In this document: piece after piece, positions 54,806-64,000 of the stretch | Layout of the letters: each line of letters begins with the position of its first letter | How positions within the stretch are numbered: the stretch's first letter is position 1 | From: Vibrio brasiliensis LMG 20546 | GTDB taxonomy: Bacteria; Pseudomonadota; Gammaproteobacteria; Enterobacterales; Vibrionaceae | Direction of reading: 5' to 3' | DNA: 64,000 nucleotides | NCBI RefSeq assembly: GCF_000189255.1 | Contig: NZ_AEVS01000015.1 | Span: forward strand, 18,790-82,789 | The notes under the pieces: model-generated | Database searches by the model: none | The model's input: the letters and a program-made list of their open reading frames with translations, nothing else | What the model was told of the DNA's origin: nothing | Program-made: the position numbers and the translations under genes

Positions 54806-55195
54806 ATGTCTGAACCGACGAAAAGTCCAACGCACTACCGTTTGTTATCTACCCTAAGAGCTATTGGTCCTTATTTACGAGAAGCACAGAGCACCGATAG
54901 CTTATATATCTTTGATTGTTTATCTGTCTGTGTGAACGACAAAAAATCACCGGAACAACGTGAGTTTTGGGGCTGGTGGTTAGAGCTTGAGAAAAATGAA
55001 GATCTGTTTGAAGCGCGCTATCGCACTGGTCTGTATGACGTGACAGGTGAGTGGCAAGAAAAAGCGTTGCCTAAAAAAGCGGTCGAAGATGTCACCAGAA
55101 CTCAGGAAGCCTTCCACCAAAAGCTATTAGAAACACTGGAAAAGGAATTCGCCATACCAGTGGAAATGCATAAAGAGTCGGTTGAATTCGTCTAA
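54806..55195 (+). CDS. crl: Sigma-S activating protein Crl
   Basis: RNA polymerase holoenzyme assembly factor that binds sigma-S and strengthens its competition for core polymerase, 129 aa. Conserved segments include RLLSTLRAIGPYLREAQS, FFDC-type IFDCLSVCVNDKKSPEQREFWGWWLELE and FEARYRTGLYDVTGEW. The ATG at 54806 has GGAG upstream and gives the usual length; the upstream 13 in-frame codons to 54767 are not needed. frsA-crl-proB order agrees with E. coli. Confidence 0.95.
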   Translation: MSEPTKSPTHYRLLSTLRAIGPYLREAQSTDSLYIFDCLSVCVNDKKSPEQREFWGWWLELEKNEDLFEARYRTGLYDVTGEWQEKALPKKAVEDVTRTQEAFHQKLLETLEKEFAIPVEMHKESVEFV

Positions 55196-55224
55196 TTTTC
55201 CCTGCTTATCATCTCTGTTGACCA

Positions 55225-55248
55225 AAAAGGCGCTTTTTAGCGCCTTTT
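55225..55248 (+). terminator. Terminator after crl
   Basis: AAAAGGCGCT / AGCGCCTTTT stem with a TTTT loop. Confidence 0.88.
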
Positions 55249-55361
55249 CTGCTTGTGAATTTGCCATTTGATTGCTAAAACATCAGGTCTAATCGATCTT
55301 ACTCGCACAAAGCATAGAGTTGGATTGTGAGGGTTTTTATTTATTTCATAGTAGAAAGGCA

Positions 55362-56495
55362 ATGAATCAAGAAAGCGGAAAAGCATCACAGTCTCAGACA
55401 GTGGTGGTGAAATTAGGTACAAGTGTTTTAACAGGTGGCACGCTAGCGTTAGATCGAGCTCATATGGTTGAGTTAGTTCGTCAGTGTGCAGAACTTAAAA
55501 AGCAAGGCCATTCAGTTGTGATGGTTTCGTCTGGCGCAATTGCAGCAGGACGCGAACACTTAGGATACCCCGCACTGCCCAACTCAATGGCCAGCAAGCA
55601 GTTATTGGCTGCCGTTGGTCAAAGTCAGCTGATTCAGACTTGGGAGTCATTGTTTGCTATCTATGGACTAAAAATTGGCCAAATGCTGCTAACCCGTGCT
55701 GATTTAGAAGACCGTGAACGTTTCCTAAACGCGCGTGACACCATCAATGCTCTGGTTGAAAACGATATTATTCCAGTAGTGAATGAAAATGATGCTGTAG
55801 CAACCAGTGAAATCAAAGTTGGTGACAATGATAACTTGTCAGCTTTGGTTGGCATTCTGTGTGGTGCAGACAAGCTATTACTTCTGACTGACCAGAAAGG
55901 TCTGTTTACTGCTGATCCTCGCAAAGACCCAAATGCTGAGTTGATCAAAGAAGTAAAAACCATTGATGACACCCTGCGTAAAATTGCGGGTGGCAGTGGT
56001 ACAACGCTAGGTACTGGCGGTATGGCGACTAAGCTGCAGGCTGCTGATATTGCTCGTCGCGCAGGTATTGAAGTGATTATTGCCGCGGGTAGTGCGCCAA
56101 ACGTAGTGTTCGACTCTTTAGGCGAGCAGCCACAAGGCACACGCTTCCTGCCTTGTGCCGAAGCACTAGAAAACCGCAAGCGTTGGATTCTTGCAGGACC
56201 TGCTGCGTCTGGTGATATCGTCATTGATGATGGTGCGGTGAATGCCGTGGTAGGTAAAGGCAGTAGCTTACTGGCTAAAGGTTTGACCAAGGTTAGTGGA
56301 GAGTTTGCTCGTGGCGACGTCGTTCGCGTGACTGATGTTAAAGGCAAACTGGTTGCACGTGGTATCGCAAGTTACTCCAGCCAGGATATGGCGAAGATCG
56401 TTGGTAAGCACAGTAAAGATATTATTGGAATACTCGGGTACGACTACGGCAACGAAGTACTGCACCGTGATGATATGGTCGTAATCCAAGAATAA
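55362..56495 (+). CDS. proB: Glutamate 5-kinase
   Basis: First enzyme of proline synthesis; phosphorylates glutamate. 377 aa: an amino-acid-kinase domain ([60 protein letters not shown]) followed by a C-terminal PUA domain (about residues 285-365). The ATG at 55362 has GAAAGG upstream; the longer open frame to 55320 has no family sequence. Feedback inhibition by proline is known for the family. proA starts 11 bases later. Confidence 0.97.
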   Translation: MNQESGKASQSQTVVVKLGTSVLTGGTLALDRAHMVELVRQCAELKKQGHSVVMVSSGAIAAGREHLGYPALPNSMASKQLLAAVGQSQLIQTWESLFAIYGLKIGQMLLTRADLEDRERFLNARDTINALVENDIIPVVNENDAVATSEIKVGDNDNLSALVGILCGADKLLLLTDQKGLFTADPRKDPNAELIKEVKTIDDTLRKIAGGSGTTLGTGGMATKLQAADIARRAGIEVIIAAGSAPNVVFDSLGEQPQGTRFLPCAEALENRKRWILAGPAASGDIVIDDGAVNAVVGKGSSLLAKGLTKVSGEFARGDVVRVTDVKGKLVARGIASYSSQDMAKIVGKHSKDIIGILGYDYGNEVLHRDDMVVIQE

Positions 56496-56506
56496 GGAAA
56501 GAGAAA

Positions 56507-57757
56507 GTGGAACTGATTTCTATGGGTGTCGCTGCTAAAGAAGCGGCGTTCCAACTAGCGACTGCTTCAACAGCGCAAAAAAACCAGGCATTGGCAATTA
56601 TTGCTGATGAATTAGAAGCCAATGCGGAAACCATTTTAGCCGCTAACGCAAAAGATATTGCTCAAGGTCGCGAAGCGGGTATGACTGATGCTTTACTTGA
56701 CCGCCTACTTCTTAATGAAGAGCGTTTAGCTGGTATCGCGAATGACGTACGTAATGTGATCAGTCTTAATGACCCGGTTGGTAGTGAGCTAGACAGTAAG
56801 GTACTGGAAAACGGTATGACTCTGTCTCGCCGTCGCGTACCTCTTGGTGTTGTTGGTGTTATCTACGAAGCTCGTCCGAACGTAACCATCGATATTGCAG
56901 CTCTGTGCCTTAAAACCGGAAACGCGAGTATTCTTCGTGGCGGTAAAGAGACCTTCTTCTCTAACATGGAGTTAGTTAAGGTTATCCAATCTGCATTAGC
57001 GAAAGCTGAGCTTCCTGCAGCATCGGTACAGTACATTGAAAAACCAGATCGTGAACTGGTTTCTCAGTTGCTAAAACTGGATGATTACGTGGATATGATT
57101 ATTCCTCGTGGTGGTGCTGGTCTACACAAAATGTGTAAAGAAAACAGCAATATCCCCGTGATTATTGGTGGCTTCGGTATTAGCCATATCTTTGTTGATG
57201 AAAGTGCAGATTTAGTTAAGTCTCTCGACGTTGTGGAGAACTCAAAAGTCCAGCGACCTTCAGCATGTAATGCACTTGATACTTTGCTAGTACACGAGAA
57301 GGTGGCGGCTGAGTTCTTGCCAATGCTGGTTGAGCGTATGAACGACCAGGTGACATTTGTGGTTGAGTCTAGTGCAAAACCGTTTATGAGCGCTGCCAAG
57401 CAGCAACGCGATGCGGCAGAGGGTGACTTCGATACTGAGTGGTTGAGCTACACACTAGGTGTGAAGGTGGTTGCTGATGTTAAACAAGCCATTGACCATA
57501 TGCGTGTCCACAATGCTAGCCACTCAGATGCGATTATGACTAATAGCCTGGTTAACTCGGAGCTATTTATTAACTCAGCTGGTTCTGCGGCGGTATACGT
57601 TAACGCGTCAACTCGTTTCACTGATGGTGCTCAGTTTGGTTTAGGTGCCGAAGTAGCGGTATCAACACAGAAACTGCACGCTCGTGGCCCTATGGGTCTT
57701 GAAGAGCTAACCAGCTACAAATGGGTTGGTAAAGCTAACTACTTGCCGCGCAGTTAA
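56507..57757 (+). CDS. proA: Gamma-glutamyl phosphate reductase
   Basis: Second enzyme of proline synthesis, NADPH-dependent aldehyde-dehydrogenase-type reductase, 416 aa. The catalytic cysteine is in [21 protein letters not shown], and [24 protein letters not shown] is present. It starts with GTG after AGGAAAGAG; an ATG five codons in is a weaker alternative. Operon with proB. Confidence 0.97.
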   Translation: MELISMGVAAKEAAFQLATASTAQKNQALAIIADELEANAETILAANAKDIAQGREAGMTDALLDRLLLNEERLAGIANDVRNVISLNDPVGSELDSKVLENGMTLSRRRVPLGVVGVIYEARPNVTIDIAALCLKTGNASILRGGKETFFSNMELVKVIQSALAKAELPAASVQYIEKPDRELVSQLLKLDDYVDMIIPRGGAGLHKMCKENSNIPVIIGGFGISHIFVDESADLVKSLDVVENSKVQRPSACNALDTLLVHEKVAAEFLPMLVERMNDQVTFVVESSAKPFMSAAKQQRDAAEGDFDTEWLSYTLGVKVVADVKQAIDHMRVHNASHSDAIMTNSLVNSELFINSAGSAAVYVNASTRFTDGAQFGLGAEVAVSTQKLHARGPMGLEELTSYKWVGKANYLPRS

Positions 57758-57781
57758 CAAATCTCGGCAAACATTGATTGA

Positions 57782-57805
57782 AAAAGGGGCTAACTAGCCC
57801 CTTTT
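57782..57805 (+). terminator. Terminator after proA
   Basis: AAAAGGGGCTA / TAGCCCCTTTT, loop AC; perfect stem. Confidence 0.92.
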
Positions 57806-57861
57806 ACTTTTCTTAAGAATACTTAATCCGCTAAACTGTCTGTCACTTATATGGAGGTGAT

Positions 57862-58311
57862 ATGCATTGTCCTTTTTGCTCTGAGAACGATACTAAAGTA
57901 ATTGATTCTCGTTTGGTTGCCGATGGCCATCAGGTTCGTCGCCGCAGACAGTGTCTTGCGTGTAGTGAACGTTTCACAACATTTGAAACCGCTGAACTGG
58001 TGATGCCTCGTGTGATCAAATCTAATGGAAACCGCGAACCATTTAACGAAGATAAAATGGTCGGGGGCCTTCAGCGCGCACTTGAGAAACGTCCGGTAAG
58101 TGCTGATGCAGTCGATGTTGCCATCAGTATGATTAAGTCACAACTCCGTGCGACAGGTGAACGTGAGGTGCCTAGCGAGATGATTGGTAACCTGGTCATG
58201 GATCAGCTCAAAGAGCTCGACAAAGTCGCCTATATTCGTTTCGCCTCTGTTTACCGCAGCTTCGAAGATATTCGAGAGTTTGGTGAAGAGATTGCACGAC
58301 TAGAAGACTAA
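57862..58311 (+). CDS. nrdR: Transcriptional repressor NrdR
   Basis: Nucleotide-sensing repressor of ribonucleotide reductase genes, 149 aa. Zinc ribbon ligands Cys3, Cys6, Cys31 and Cys34 (MHCPFC ... CLACSERF) precede an ATP-cone domain ([30 protein letters not shown]). It precedes ribD by 12 bases, the usual gammaproteobacterial arrangement. GGAGGTGAT is an ideal ribosome binding site. Confidence 0.97.
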   Translation: MHCPFCSENDTKVIDSRLVADGHQVRRRRQCLACSERFTTFETAELVMPRVIKSNGNREPFNEDKMVGGLQRALEKRPVSADAVDVAISMIKSQLRATGEREVPSEMIGNLVMDQLKELDKVAYIRFASVYRSFEDIREFGEEIARLED

Positions 58312-58323
58312 AGGCTGCACTCA

Positions 58324-59430
58324 ATGACCACCTTTACCTCTCAGGATTTTAAAATGATGTCTCGGGCTATTGAGTTAGCAAAAGGAGGCATCTATACCAC
58401 GGCGCCTAACCCTAATGTTGGCTGCGTTATAACTCGCGATGGTGAGATAGTTGGTGAAGGTTTTCACTATCGAGCCGGAGAGCCCCACGCCGAAGTTCAT
58501 GCGCTACGTATGGCCGGTGAAAAGTCTGTCGGTGCGACTGCTTATGTTACTCTGGAGCCTTGCTCACATTACGGCAGAACCCCTCCGTGTGCAGAGGGTC
58601 TGATTAAAGCCAAGGTCGCTAAAGTTATCTGTGCGATGCAAGACCCCAATCCACAAGTGGCGGGACGAGGCATTCAGATGCTGCGTGACGCGGGTATTGA
58701 AGTCGAAGTCGGTCTGCTGGAGCAAGATGCTATTAACCTCAATCCTGCGTTTATCAAGCGCATGAAGACAGCCATGCCATTTGTTCAGTTGAAAATGGCA
58801 GCCAGCCTGGATGGACAAACAGCATTGGCCAACGGCCAGAGCCAGTGGATTACCTCGTCAAAAGCGCGCCAGGACGTACAAAAATATCGTGCACAAAGCG
58901 GCGCGATTCTCTCGACCAGCAAAACCGTTATTGATGATAACGCATCACTCAATGTTCGCTGGGATGATCTACCTCAATCGGTGCAGAGTCACTATCCTGA
59001 GCAGCAACTGCGTCAGCCTGTACGAGTGATTCTCGATAGACAAGGCCTGTTAACTCCGGAGTTAAAGCTGTTTAACACTGAAGGTGGACGCTTAATTGTT
59101 GCAGAGCAGGGCGATGTAGAACTGCAGTTAAACACCGAGCATCAAGTCGATTTGAGAGCGACATTCGCTGATTTAGCCAACAAACATAATATCAATCACT
59201 TATGGGTTGAGGCCGGAGCAACGCTGGCATCGAGCCTGATTAAAGCTGATCTGGTTGACGAACTCGTGCTCTACTTAGCGCCTAAAATTATGGGTAGCGA
59301 TGGCAGAGGGTTGCTGGGCGCACTTGGTCTTGAGTCAATGGCCGAGGTTATTGAGCTCGATATAAAAGATATTAGACAGGTGGGAAGTGATATCCGTATT
59401 GTTGCCACCATAGTAAAGAAAGAAATGTAA
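58324..59430 (+). CDS. ribD: Bifunctional riboflavin deaminase/reductase RibD
   Basis: Two steps of riboflavin synthesis: pyrimidine deamination (N-terminal, about residues 8-140) and ribosyl reduction (C-terminal, about 150-365). The deaminase zinc site is HAEVHAL ... EPCSHYGRTPPCAEG; the reductase half has PFVQLKMAASLDGQTALANGQSQWIT and LWVEAGATLASSLI. 368 aa. ribE follows with 2 bases between. Confidence 0.97.
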   Translation: MTTFTSQDFKMMSRAIELAKGGIYTTAPNPNVGCVITRDGEIVGEGFHYRAGEPHAEVHALRMAGEKSVGATAYVTLEPCSHYGRTPPCAEGLIKAKVAKVICAMQDPNPQVAGRGIQMLRDAGIEVEVGLLEQDAINLNPAFIKRMKTAMPFVQLKMAASLDGQTALANGQSQWITSSKARQDVQKYRAQSGAILSTSKTVIDDNASLNVRWDDLPQSVQSHYPEQQLRQPVRVILDRQGLLTPELKLFNTEGGRLIVAEQGDVELQLNTEHQVDLRATFADLANKHNINHLWVEAGATLASSLIKADLVDELVLYLAPKIMGSDGRGLLGALGLESMAEVIELDIKDIRQVGSDIRIVATIVKKEM

Positions 59431-59432
59431 TC

Positions 59433-60086
59433 ATGTTTACAGGTATTGTAGAAGCAGTTGGTACGCTGACTGCTATCACGCCGAAGGGCGAAGATATTAG
59501 TGTGACGGTAGACGTCGGCAAGCTCGATATGAGCGATGTAAAACTCGGCGATAGTATCGCGACAAATGGCGTTTGTTTGACTGTGGTAGAGTTCAACTCA
59601 ACCAGTTATAGCGCAGACCTGTCATTGGAAACTCTTGATAAGACAGGTTTTACTGACTATTCAGCAGGCGACAAGGTTAACCTTGAAAAAGCAATGCTGC
59701 CAACCACCCGGTTTGGTGGTCATATCGTTTCTGGTCACGTCGACGGTGTCGGTGAAATTGTAGAGCGTAATATGGTTGGCCGAGCGATCGAGTTCTGGGT
59801 TTCGATGCCTGGTGATATCGCGAAATATGTTGCTGAAAAAGGCTCGATTACCGTCGACGGTATTAGCCTGACGGTCAACGCTCTGCGTAAAAACCAATTT
59901 AAGCTCACTATTGTGCCTCACACTGGTGAAGAAACGACAATTGCTGACTTTCAGGTTGGCCGCAAGGTGAACCTTGAAGTGGATGTGTTGGCTCGTTACA
60001 TGGAGCGCTTACTGACTAGTCGCGAAGAGCAACAACCAGAATCCAGCATTACCATGGAATTTTTACAGCAAAATGGATTTGCCTAG
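59433..60086 (+). CDS. ribE: Riboflavin synthase alpha chain
   Basis: Converts 6,7-dimethyl-8-ribityllumazine to riboflavin, 217 aa. Two lumazine-binding repeats: MFTGIVEAVGTLTAI ... and GGHIVSGHVDGVGEIVER ...; NGVCLTV and VDGISLTVN are the paired substrate-site segments. Called ribE here (ribC in older E. coli naming). Positioned between ribD and ribBA. Confidence 0.96.
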   Translation: MFTGIVEAVGTLTAITPKGEDISVTVDVGKLDMSDVKLGDSIATNGVCLTVVEFNSTSYSADLSLETLDKTGFTDYSAGDKVNLEKAMLPTTRFGGHIVSGHVDGVGEIVERNMVGRAIEFWVSMPGDIAKYVAEKGSITVDGISLTVNALRKNQFKLTIVPHTGEETTIADFQVGRKVNLEVDVLARYMERLLTSREEQQPESSITMEFLQQNGFA

Positions 60087-60145
60087 GTCTGGTGTTGAGC
60101 CGACCGAATTAATTAGCCGCTAGAAGCCAAGATAGGAATACAAAA

Positions 60146-61255
60146 ATGCCAATTAGTACGCCACAAGAAATTATTGATGATATTCGCCTGGGTAAGATGG
60201 TTATCCTGATGGATGACGAAGACCGTGAAAACGAAGGCGATTTAATTATGGCTGCGGAGCATGTCACTCCAGAAGCGATTAACTTTATGGCGACTCATGG
60301 CCGTGGTTTGATCTGCCTAACCATGACAAAAGAGCGTTGTGAGCGTCTGGGTCTACCGCCTATGGTGCAAGACAATAATGCTCAGTACACGACTAACTTT
60401 ACTGTCTCGATTGAAGCGGCAGAGGGTGTGACAACGGGTATTTCAGCCGCAGACCGTGCGCGTACCGTGCAGGCTGCAGTAGCGAAAGAAGCTAAGGCTG
60501 CAGACTTGGTTCAGCCTGGTCATATCTTCCCATTAGCGGCTCAAGAGGGCGGGGTACTAACGCGTGCTGGTCATACAGAAGCTGGCTGTGATTTAGCTCG
60601 TCTGGCTGGTTTAGAACCTTCAGGTGTTATTGTTGAGATCCTTAATGATGATGGCACTATGGCTCGACGTCCAGATTTGGAAATCTTTGCTGAAAAGCAC
60701 GATATCAAACTGGGTACCATTGCTGACCTGATTGAATACCGCAACAATACTGAAACGACGATTGAGCGCGTTGCTGAATGTAAGCTACCGACGGAGTTTG
60801 GTGAGTTTAATCTGGTGACTTTCCGCGACACGATCGATAACCAAATTCACTACGCGCTATGCAAAGGCGATCTTGACGGTGAGGCGCCACTTGTTCGTGT
60901 TCACTTGCAAGATACCTTTACCGACCTTCTGCACAGTGACCGTAATGCCGAACGCAGCTGGACTCTGGATGCGGCGATGAAGCGTATTGGCAAAGACGGT
61001 GGTGTGTTGGTTATTCTGGGTAATGAAGAGTCAACGGATCTTCTTATCCATCGCGTTAAGATGTTTGAAGCGCAAGACAAAGGTCAGGCACCGACTCTGG
61101 CCAAGAAACAAGGCACGTCACGTCGTGTTGGTGTGGGTTCACAGATCCTTGCTGACCTTGGTGTTCACGATATGCGTCTGCTGTCATCAACGAACAAGAA
61201 GTACCACGCGTTGGGCGGCTTTGGCCTGAATGTCGTCGAGTATATTTGCGAGTAA
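60146..61255 (+). CDS. ribBA: DHBP synthase fused to degenerate GTP cyclohydrolase II (RibBA/RibBX)
   Basis: 369 aa. The N-terminal DHBP synthase (about residues 1-200) is intact: [29 protein letters not shown] and [23 protein letters not shown]. The C-terminal half has the GTP cyclohydrolase II fold, but the zinc cysteines normally in a HSEC ... RCDCG arrangement are replaced ([26 protein letters not shown]), so GCH II activity is unlikely. It is therefore of the RibBX type, and a separate ribA is expected elsewhere. No FMN riboswitch is seen in the 59 bases before it. Confidence 0.93.
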   Translation: MPISTPQEIIDDIRLGKMVILMDDEDRENEGDLIMAAEHVTPEAINFMATHGRGLICLTMTKERCERLGLPPMVQDNNAQYTTNFTVSIEAAEGVTTGISAADRARTVQAAVAKEAKAADLVQPGHIFPLAAQEGGVLTRAGHTEAGCDLARLAGLEPSGVIVEILNDDGTMARRPDLEIFAEKHDIKLGTIADLIEYRNNTETTIERVAECKLPTEFGEFNLVTFRDTIDNQIHYALCKGDLDGEAPLVRVHLQDTFTDLLHSDRNAERSWTLDAAMKRIGKDGGVLVILGNEESTDLLIHRVKMFEAQDKGQAPTLAKKQGTSRRVGVGSQILADLGVHDMRLLSSTNKKYHALGGFGLNVVEYICE

Positions 61256-61395
61256 TTTGCCTCGCCTAACGACGTCAATTATCCAACTGAAGGCCTCACT
61301 GTGATTGTGGGGCCAAAAATTTCGTACCAGATAAATGCTTTAGCTGTCAGGTACGAGTTCTGTTAAATTTCTATTAGATATTGCTCACAGATTTG

Positions 61396-61404
61396 TGCTA
61401 GAAT
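61396..61404 (+). promoter_or_regulatory. Extended -10 promoter candidate for ribH
   Basis: TGCTAGAAT, an extended -10, 42 bases before the ribH start. No strong -35 is visible. Confidence 0.45.
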
Positions 61405-61445
61405 CCGGCGATTCTCACTTGATGAACATAGTTAAAGGAAGGCTT

Positions 61446-61916
61446 ATGAAAGTGATCGAGGGTGGCTTCCCAGCGCCAAACGCAAAAATTGCTATCGTTA
61501 TTTCTCGTTTCAACAGTTTTATTAACGAAAGTCTATTGTCTGGTGCAATCGATACTTTAAAGCGTCATGGTCAAGTAAGCGAAGACAACATTACTGTTGT
61601 TCGCTGTCCTGGTGCTGTAGAGCTTCCACTTGTTGCTCAGCGCGTAGCTAAAACAGGTAAATACGATGCGATCGTATCACTTGGTACAGTAATTCGTGGC
61701 GGTACACCACACTTTGACTATGTTTGTAGTGAATGTAACAAAGGTCTTGCACAAGTGTCTCTGGAATACAGTCTTCCAGTAGCATTTGGTGTTCTGACCG
61801 TTGATACAATTGACCAAGCAATTGAGCGCGCAGGAACCAAGGCTGGTAATAAAGGTGCAGAGGCTGCACTAAGCGCACTTGAGATGATTAACGTTCTTTC
61901 AGAAATCGATTCCTAA
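61446..61916 (+). CDS. ribH: 6,7-dimethyl-8-ribityllumazine synthase
   Basis: Penultimate enzyme of riboflavin synthesis, 156 aa, forming capsid-like shells. Motifs: [53 protein letters not shown] and [20 protein letters not shown]. The ATG at 61446 has AAAGGAAGG upstream; the open frame reaches back to 61395 without support. Its stop overlaps the nusB start (TAATG). Confidence 0.97.
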   Translation: MKVIEGGFPAPNAKIAIVISRFNSFINESLLSGAIDTLKRHGQVSEDNITVVRCPGAVELPLVAQRVAKTGKYDAIVSLGTVIRGGTPHFDYVCSECNKGLAQVSLEYSLPVAFGVLTVDTIDQAIERAGTKAGNKGAEAALSALEMINVLSEIDS

Positions 61917-62383
61917 TGGGGGCCAGTGTGAAACCAGCCGCACGTCGTAATGCACGTCGATTCGCTCTACAAGCGATCTACTCTTGGCAAATTACTAAAG
62001 AAAATGTTGCTACGATCGAGGAGCAGTTTTTGTCAGGTGGTAAGTATGATGAAGAAGAACATCATGCATCAGAGCCTGCACTATCTACTCCAGACACAGA
62101 CGTTGCATACTTCCGTGACCTACTAACAGGTGTTGTGCTAAGTCACACAGAACTAGATAGTAAGATTCGTCCATACACAGCCCGCCCAATGCAAGATTTG
62201 GACATGATGGAGCTAGCGCTTCTTCGTTTGGCTATGTACGAAATGACGCGTCGTGAAGATGTACCTTACAAAGTGGTAATCAATGAAGCGATTGAACTTG
62301 CAAAAGTGTTCGCGGCAGAAGAAAGCCATAAGTTTGTTAATGGTGTGCTAGATAAAGCAGCACCCCATGTACGTAAGAAATAA
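61916..62383 (+). CDS. nusB: Transcription antitermination factor NusB
   Basis: With NusE (S10), binds boxA RNA in rRNA operons and supports antitermination; 155 aa, all-helical. Start [26 protein letters not shown]-terminal [32 protein letters not shown] is the family hallmark. One-base overlap with ribH. Confidence 0.97.
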   Translation: MGASVKPAARRNARRFALQAIYSWQITKENVATIEEQFLSGGKYDEEEHHASEPALSTPDTDVAYFRDLLTGVVLSHTELDSKIRPYTARPMQDLDMMELALLRLAMYEMTRREDVPYKVVINEAIELAKVFAAEESHKFVNGVLDKAAPHVRKK

Positions 62384-62400
62384 TCGATTTTGATTATAAA

Positions 62401-62426
62401 AAGGTCAGCATATGCTGACCTTTTTT
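62401..62426 (+). terminator. Terminator after nusB
   Basis: The 22 bases from 62401 form a perfect palindrome (AAGGTCAGCAT then ATGCTGACCTT) and run into T's. Confidence 0.92.
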
Positions 62427-62460
62427 ATGTCCAAACACTCAATAATTTAACGGTCATAGT

Positions 62461-63426
62461 ATGTCTGGTGAATTTAATCTGATTGAAAAGTATTTTGTTA
62501 ACCGTCAAAAGCAGCGCAAAGACGTTGTTCTTGCTGCTGGTGATGATTGTGCCCTGGTTAAGGTACCGGAAAACCTCTCTGTCGCGATCAGCACTGATAC
62601 CCTTGTTGCCGGGACTCACTTCCTCTCTCAAGCAGACCCTGCATGGGTTGCTCATAAAGCTCTCGCCTCTAACATTAGTGACCTTGCAGCGATGGGAGCG
62701 ACGCCAAGTTGGGTGTCTCTTGCCTTAACGATGCCTGAACCTGATGAAGCCTGGCTCGCGCCTTTCTGTAATGCATTTTTTGAGCTGGCGGATTACTACG
62801 GCATACAGCTGATTGGTGGTGATACCACTAAAGGACCGTTAAGCATTACTTTAACCGTTCAGGGTTTGGTTGATGCAGATAAAGCGTTGCGCCGGGACGG
62901 AGCGCAGGTTGGAGACTGGGTCTACGTTAGCGGAGATCTGGGGGACAGCAAAGCTGGTCTGGACGTTGTGTTAGATAACAGTTTGCGTAGTAAACCTTTT
63001 GCCGGGCAACTGGAAAAACGTCATTATCTGGCGACACCAAGAGTGCTGGTTGGTCAGGCGTTACTCAATCTGGCCAGTTCTGCCATCGATATTTCTGACG
63101 GCCTGATATCTGATATCAAACATATATTGCAGCGCTCTCAGGTTGGGGTAAGCCTTGACGTTGCTCAGCTTCCTGTTTCTAATGAACTGATTCAGTTCGT
63201 AGGTAGCACTACGGCCGCCCAGCAATACGCTTTAACGAGTGGTGAAGAGTATGAACTTTGCTTCACCGTGCCTGAGCAGAACAAGGGCTCAATTGAAAGT
63301 GCACTGGCGCATTGTGGCGCTAAGATCACATGTATCGGACAAATTCGCCCTCAGGGTACTTTTGAATTGCATAATAATGGCAAACCAATCGACTGGCACC
63401 TAAGCGGCTACGATCACTTTAAGTAA
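62461..63426 (+). CDS. thiL: Thiamine-monophosphate kinase
   Basis: Phosphorylates thiamine monophosphate to the active diphosphate, 321 aa. Motifs: GDDCALV, ISTDTLVAGTHF, NISDLAAMGATPSWVSLAL, GGDTTKGPLSITLTVQG, DISDGLISDIKHI. Although a terminator precedes it, thiL is usually found after nusB in vibrios. pgpA starts 13 bases after it. Confidence 0.96.
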   Translation: MSGEFNLIEKYFVNRQKQRKDVVLAAGDDCALVKVPENLSVAISTDTLVAGTHFLSQADPAWVAHKALASNISDLAAMGATPSWVSLALTMPEPDEAWLAPFCNAFFELADYYGIQLIGGDTTKGPLSITLTVQGLVDADKALRRDGAQVGDWVYVSGDLGDSKAGLDVVLDNSLRSKPFAGQLEKRHYLATPRVLVGQALLNLASSAIDISDGLISDIKHILQRSQVGVSLDVAQLPVSNELIQFVGSTTAAQQYALTSGEEYELCFTVPEQNKGSIESALAHCGAKITCIGQIRPQGTFELHNNGKPIDWHLSGYDHFK

Positions 63427-63439
63427 GATATAACCAGCT

Positions 63440-63946
63440 ATGACAAATCCTCTTTCTCTCATCTCTTTAAAAAATCCATGGCACTTACTGGCAACGGGAT
63501 TCGGTAGTGGTTTGTCGCCACTTGTACCCGGAACCATGGGAACACTGGCAGCAATCCCGTTTTATCTGCTGTTAGTGCAACTGCCGTTACCGCTCTATAT
63601 CATCGCTGTCGTTACCTCTTGCATCCTTGGTATTAAGATTTGTCAGGTAACGTCAGATGATATGGGGGTCCACGATCACGGCTCTATTGTTTGGGATGAG
63701 TTTGCTGGTTTTTGGATTACCATGCTGGTGGTGCCGCTATTTAATTTATCTGCATTTGACTGGAAATGGCTGCTGACAGGTTTTGTTCTGTTCCGTTTCT
63801 TCGATATGGTAAAACCGTGGCCAATTGGCTGGCTGGATAAACGAGTACACGGTGGACTTGGCATTATGCTCGATGACATTGTTGCTGGTGTAATGGCTGG
63901 TGTGGCGCTTTATCTGGTGGGTAAGTACGCGGGCTGGCTTGTTTAA
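63440..63946 (+). CDS. pgpA: Phosphatidylglycerophosphatase A
   Basis: Membrane phosphatase making phosphatidylglycerol, 168 aa, with about four helices. Conserved segments are LATGFGSGLSPLVPGTMGTL, GIKICQVTSDDMGVHDHGSIVWDEFAGFW and FFDMVKPWPIGWLDKRVHGGLGIMLDDIVAG, which hold the catalytic Asp and Glu residues. Directly followed by the CGAGA repeat. Confidence 0.96.
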   Translation: MTNPLSLISLKNPWHLLATGFGSGLSPLVPGTMGTLAAIPFYLLLVQLPLPLYIIAVVTSCILGIKICQVTSDDMGVHDHGSIVWDEFAGFWITMLVVPLFNLSAFDWKWLLTGFVLFRFFDMVKPWPIGWLDKRVHGGLGIMLDDIVAGVMAGVALYLVGKYAGWLV

Positions 63947-64000
63947 AGATTCGAGACCGGGCTTCGCCCTACGAGATGTTAGAACGCTTCGCTTCGAGAT
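63947..64000 (+). repeat. CGAGA mini-hairpin repeat after pgpA (runs off the window)
   Basis: CGAGA at 63952, 63972 and 63995, with the hairpin GGGC-TTC-GCCC (63959-63969) and the sequence TTAGAACGCTTCGCTTCGAGA-like spacing also seen after tldD. It begins five bases after the pgpA stop, in the same orientation relative to the gene as at tldD. It continues past the window edge. Confidence 0.85.

Noticed and set aside
55661-56347. 228-codon minus-strand open frame opposite proB
   Set aside because: It lies wholly antisense to a well-recognised proB, and its Ser/Pro/Leu-rich composition is that of a shadow frame.
61295-61320. Terminator between ribBA and ribH
   Set aside because: A GC-rich stem is present but is followed by A's, with no T tract on either strand, so it was not listed.

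Overview
This window is an ordinary-looking stretch of chromosome from a marine gammaproteobacterium, almost certainly a Vibrio (species not determinable by eye). The evidence is the complete downstream half of an MSHA pilus locus, a full Na+-translocating NADH:quinone reductase operon with apbE and nqrM, an OmpK/Tsx-type porin, and Vibrio-style gene orders (mreBCD-maf-rng-yhdP-tldD, gpt-frsA-crl-proBA, nrdR-ribD-ribE-ribBA-ribH-nusB-thiL-pgpA). No rRNA, tRNA, insertion sequence, prophage or CRISPR array was seen.

Layout. 1-9785: mshE (5' end cut off by the window) then mshG, F, B, A, C, D, O, P, Q, a tightly overlapping set for a type IV mannose-sensitive pilus. 9938-20618: cell-shape genes mreBCD, then maf, rng (RNase G), the long AsmA-like gene yhdP, a nitrilase-family amidase and tldD. 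20619-20935: a repeat-rich gap between convergent tldD and csdA, holding CGAGA mini-hairpin repeats, a csdA terminator and 16 tandem heptamers. 20936-24600 (minus strand): csdA, yajL, panE, ompK. 24946-26828: a stand-alone LON-domain protein, then an ECF sigma factor and its ChrR-type zinc anti-sigma factor; both transcription units carry TGATC-type promoter candidates. 26886-30653 (minus): ampG, a periplasmic cyclophilin, yajG and rlmG, divergent from bolA. 31531-38767: nqrABCDEF, apbE, nqrM. 38787-43738: a two-receiver diguanylate cyclase, LexA-controlled dinB, a RecQ-family helicase without an HRDC domain, and a GreA/B-like protein. 43795-46125: a YggN-type periplasmic protein and a Na+-dependent NSS transporter. 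46194-50346 (minus): rimB-rimK-desuccinylase-like operon and pepD.

50347-53356: a small transcription unit with a 28-codon ORF, a strong CRP-like site and a terminator, then an AzgA-type purine permease and gpt, both preceded by PurR-like boxes. 53456-57757: frsA, crl, proB, proA. 57862-63946: nrdR and the riboflavin/nusB/thiL/pgpA set. The window ends in another copy of the CGAGA hairpin repeat directly after pgpA.

The most interesting non-standard signals are: (1) the CRP-box/28-aa ORF/C-rich 3' region/terminator unit at about 50,600-51,006, which has the architecture of a dual-function regulatory RNA such as V. cholerae VcdRP; (2) matching TGATCC/TGATCT promoters that suggest the LON-domain protein belongs to the sigma/ChrR regulon; (3) CGAGA repeats that begin right after three stop codons (tldD, csdA, pgpA), always in the sense direction of the preceding gene, one expanded to 16 perfect heptamers; (4) a RibBA whose GTP cyclohydrolase II half has lost its zinc cysteines. 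All calls are from reading the sequence; no database search was run.
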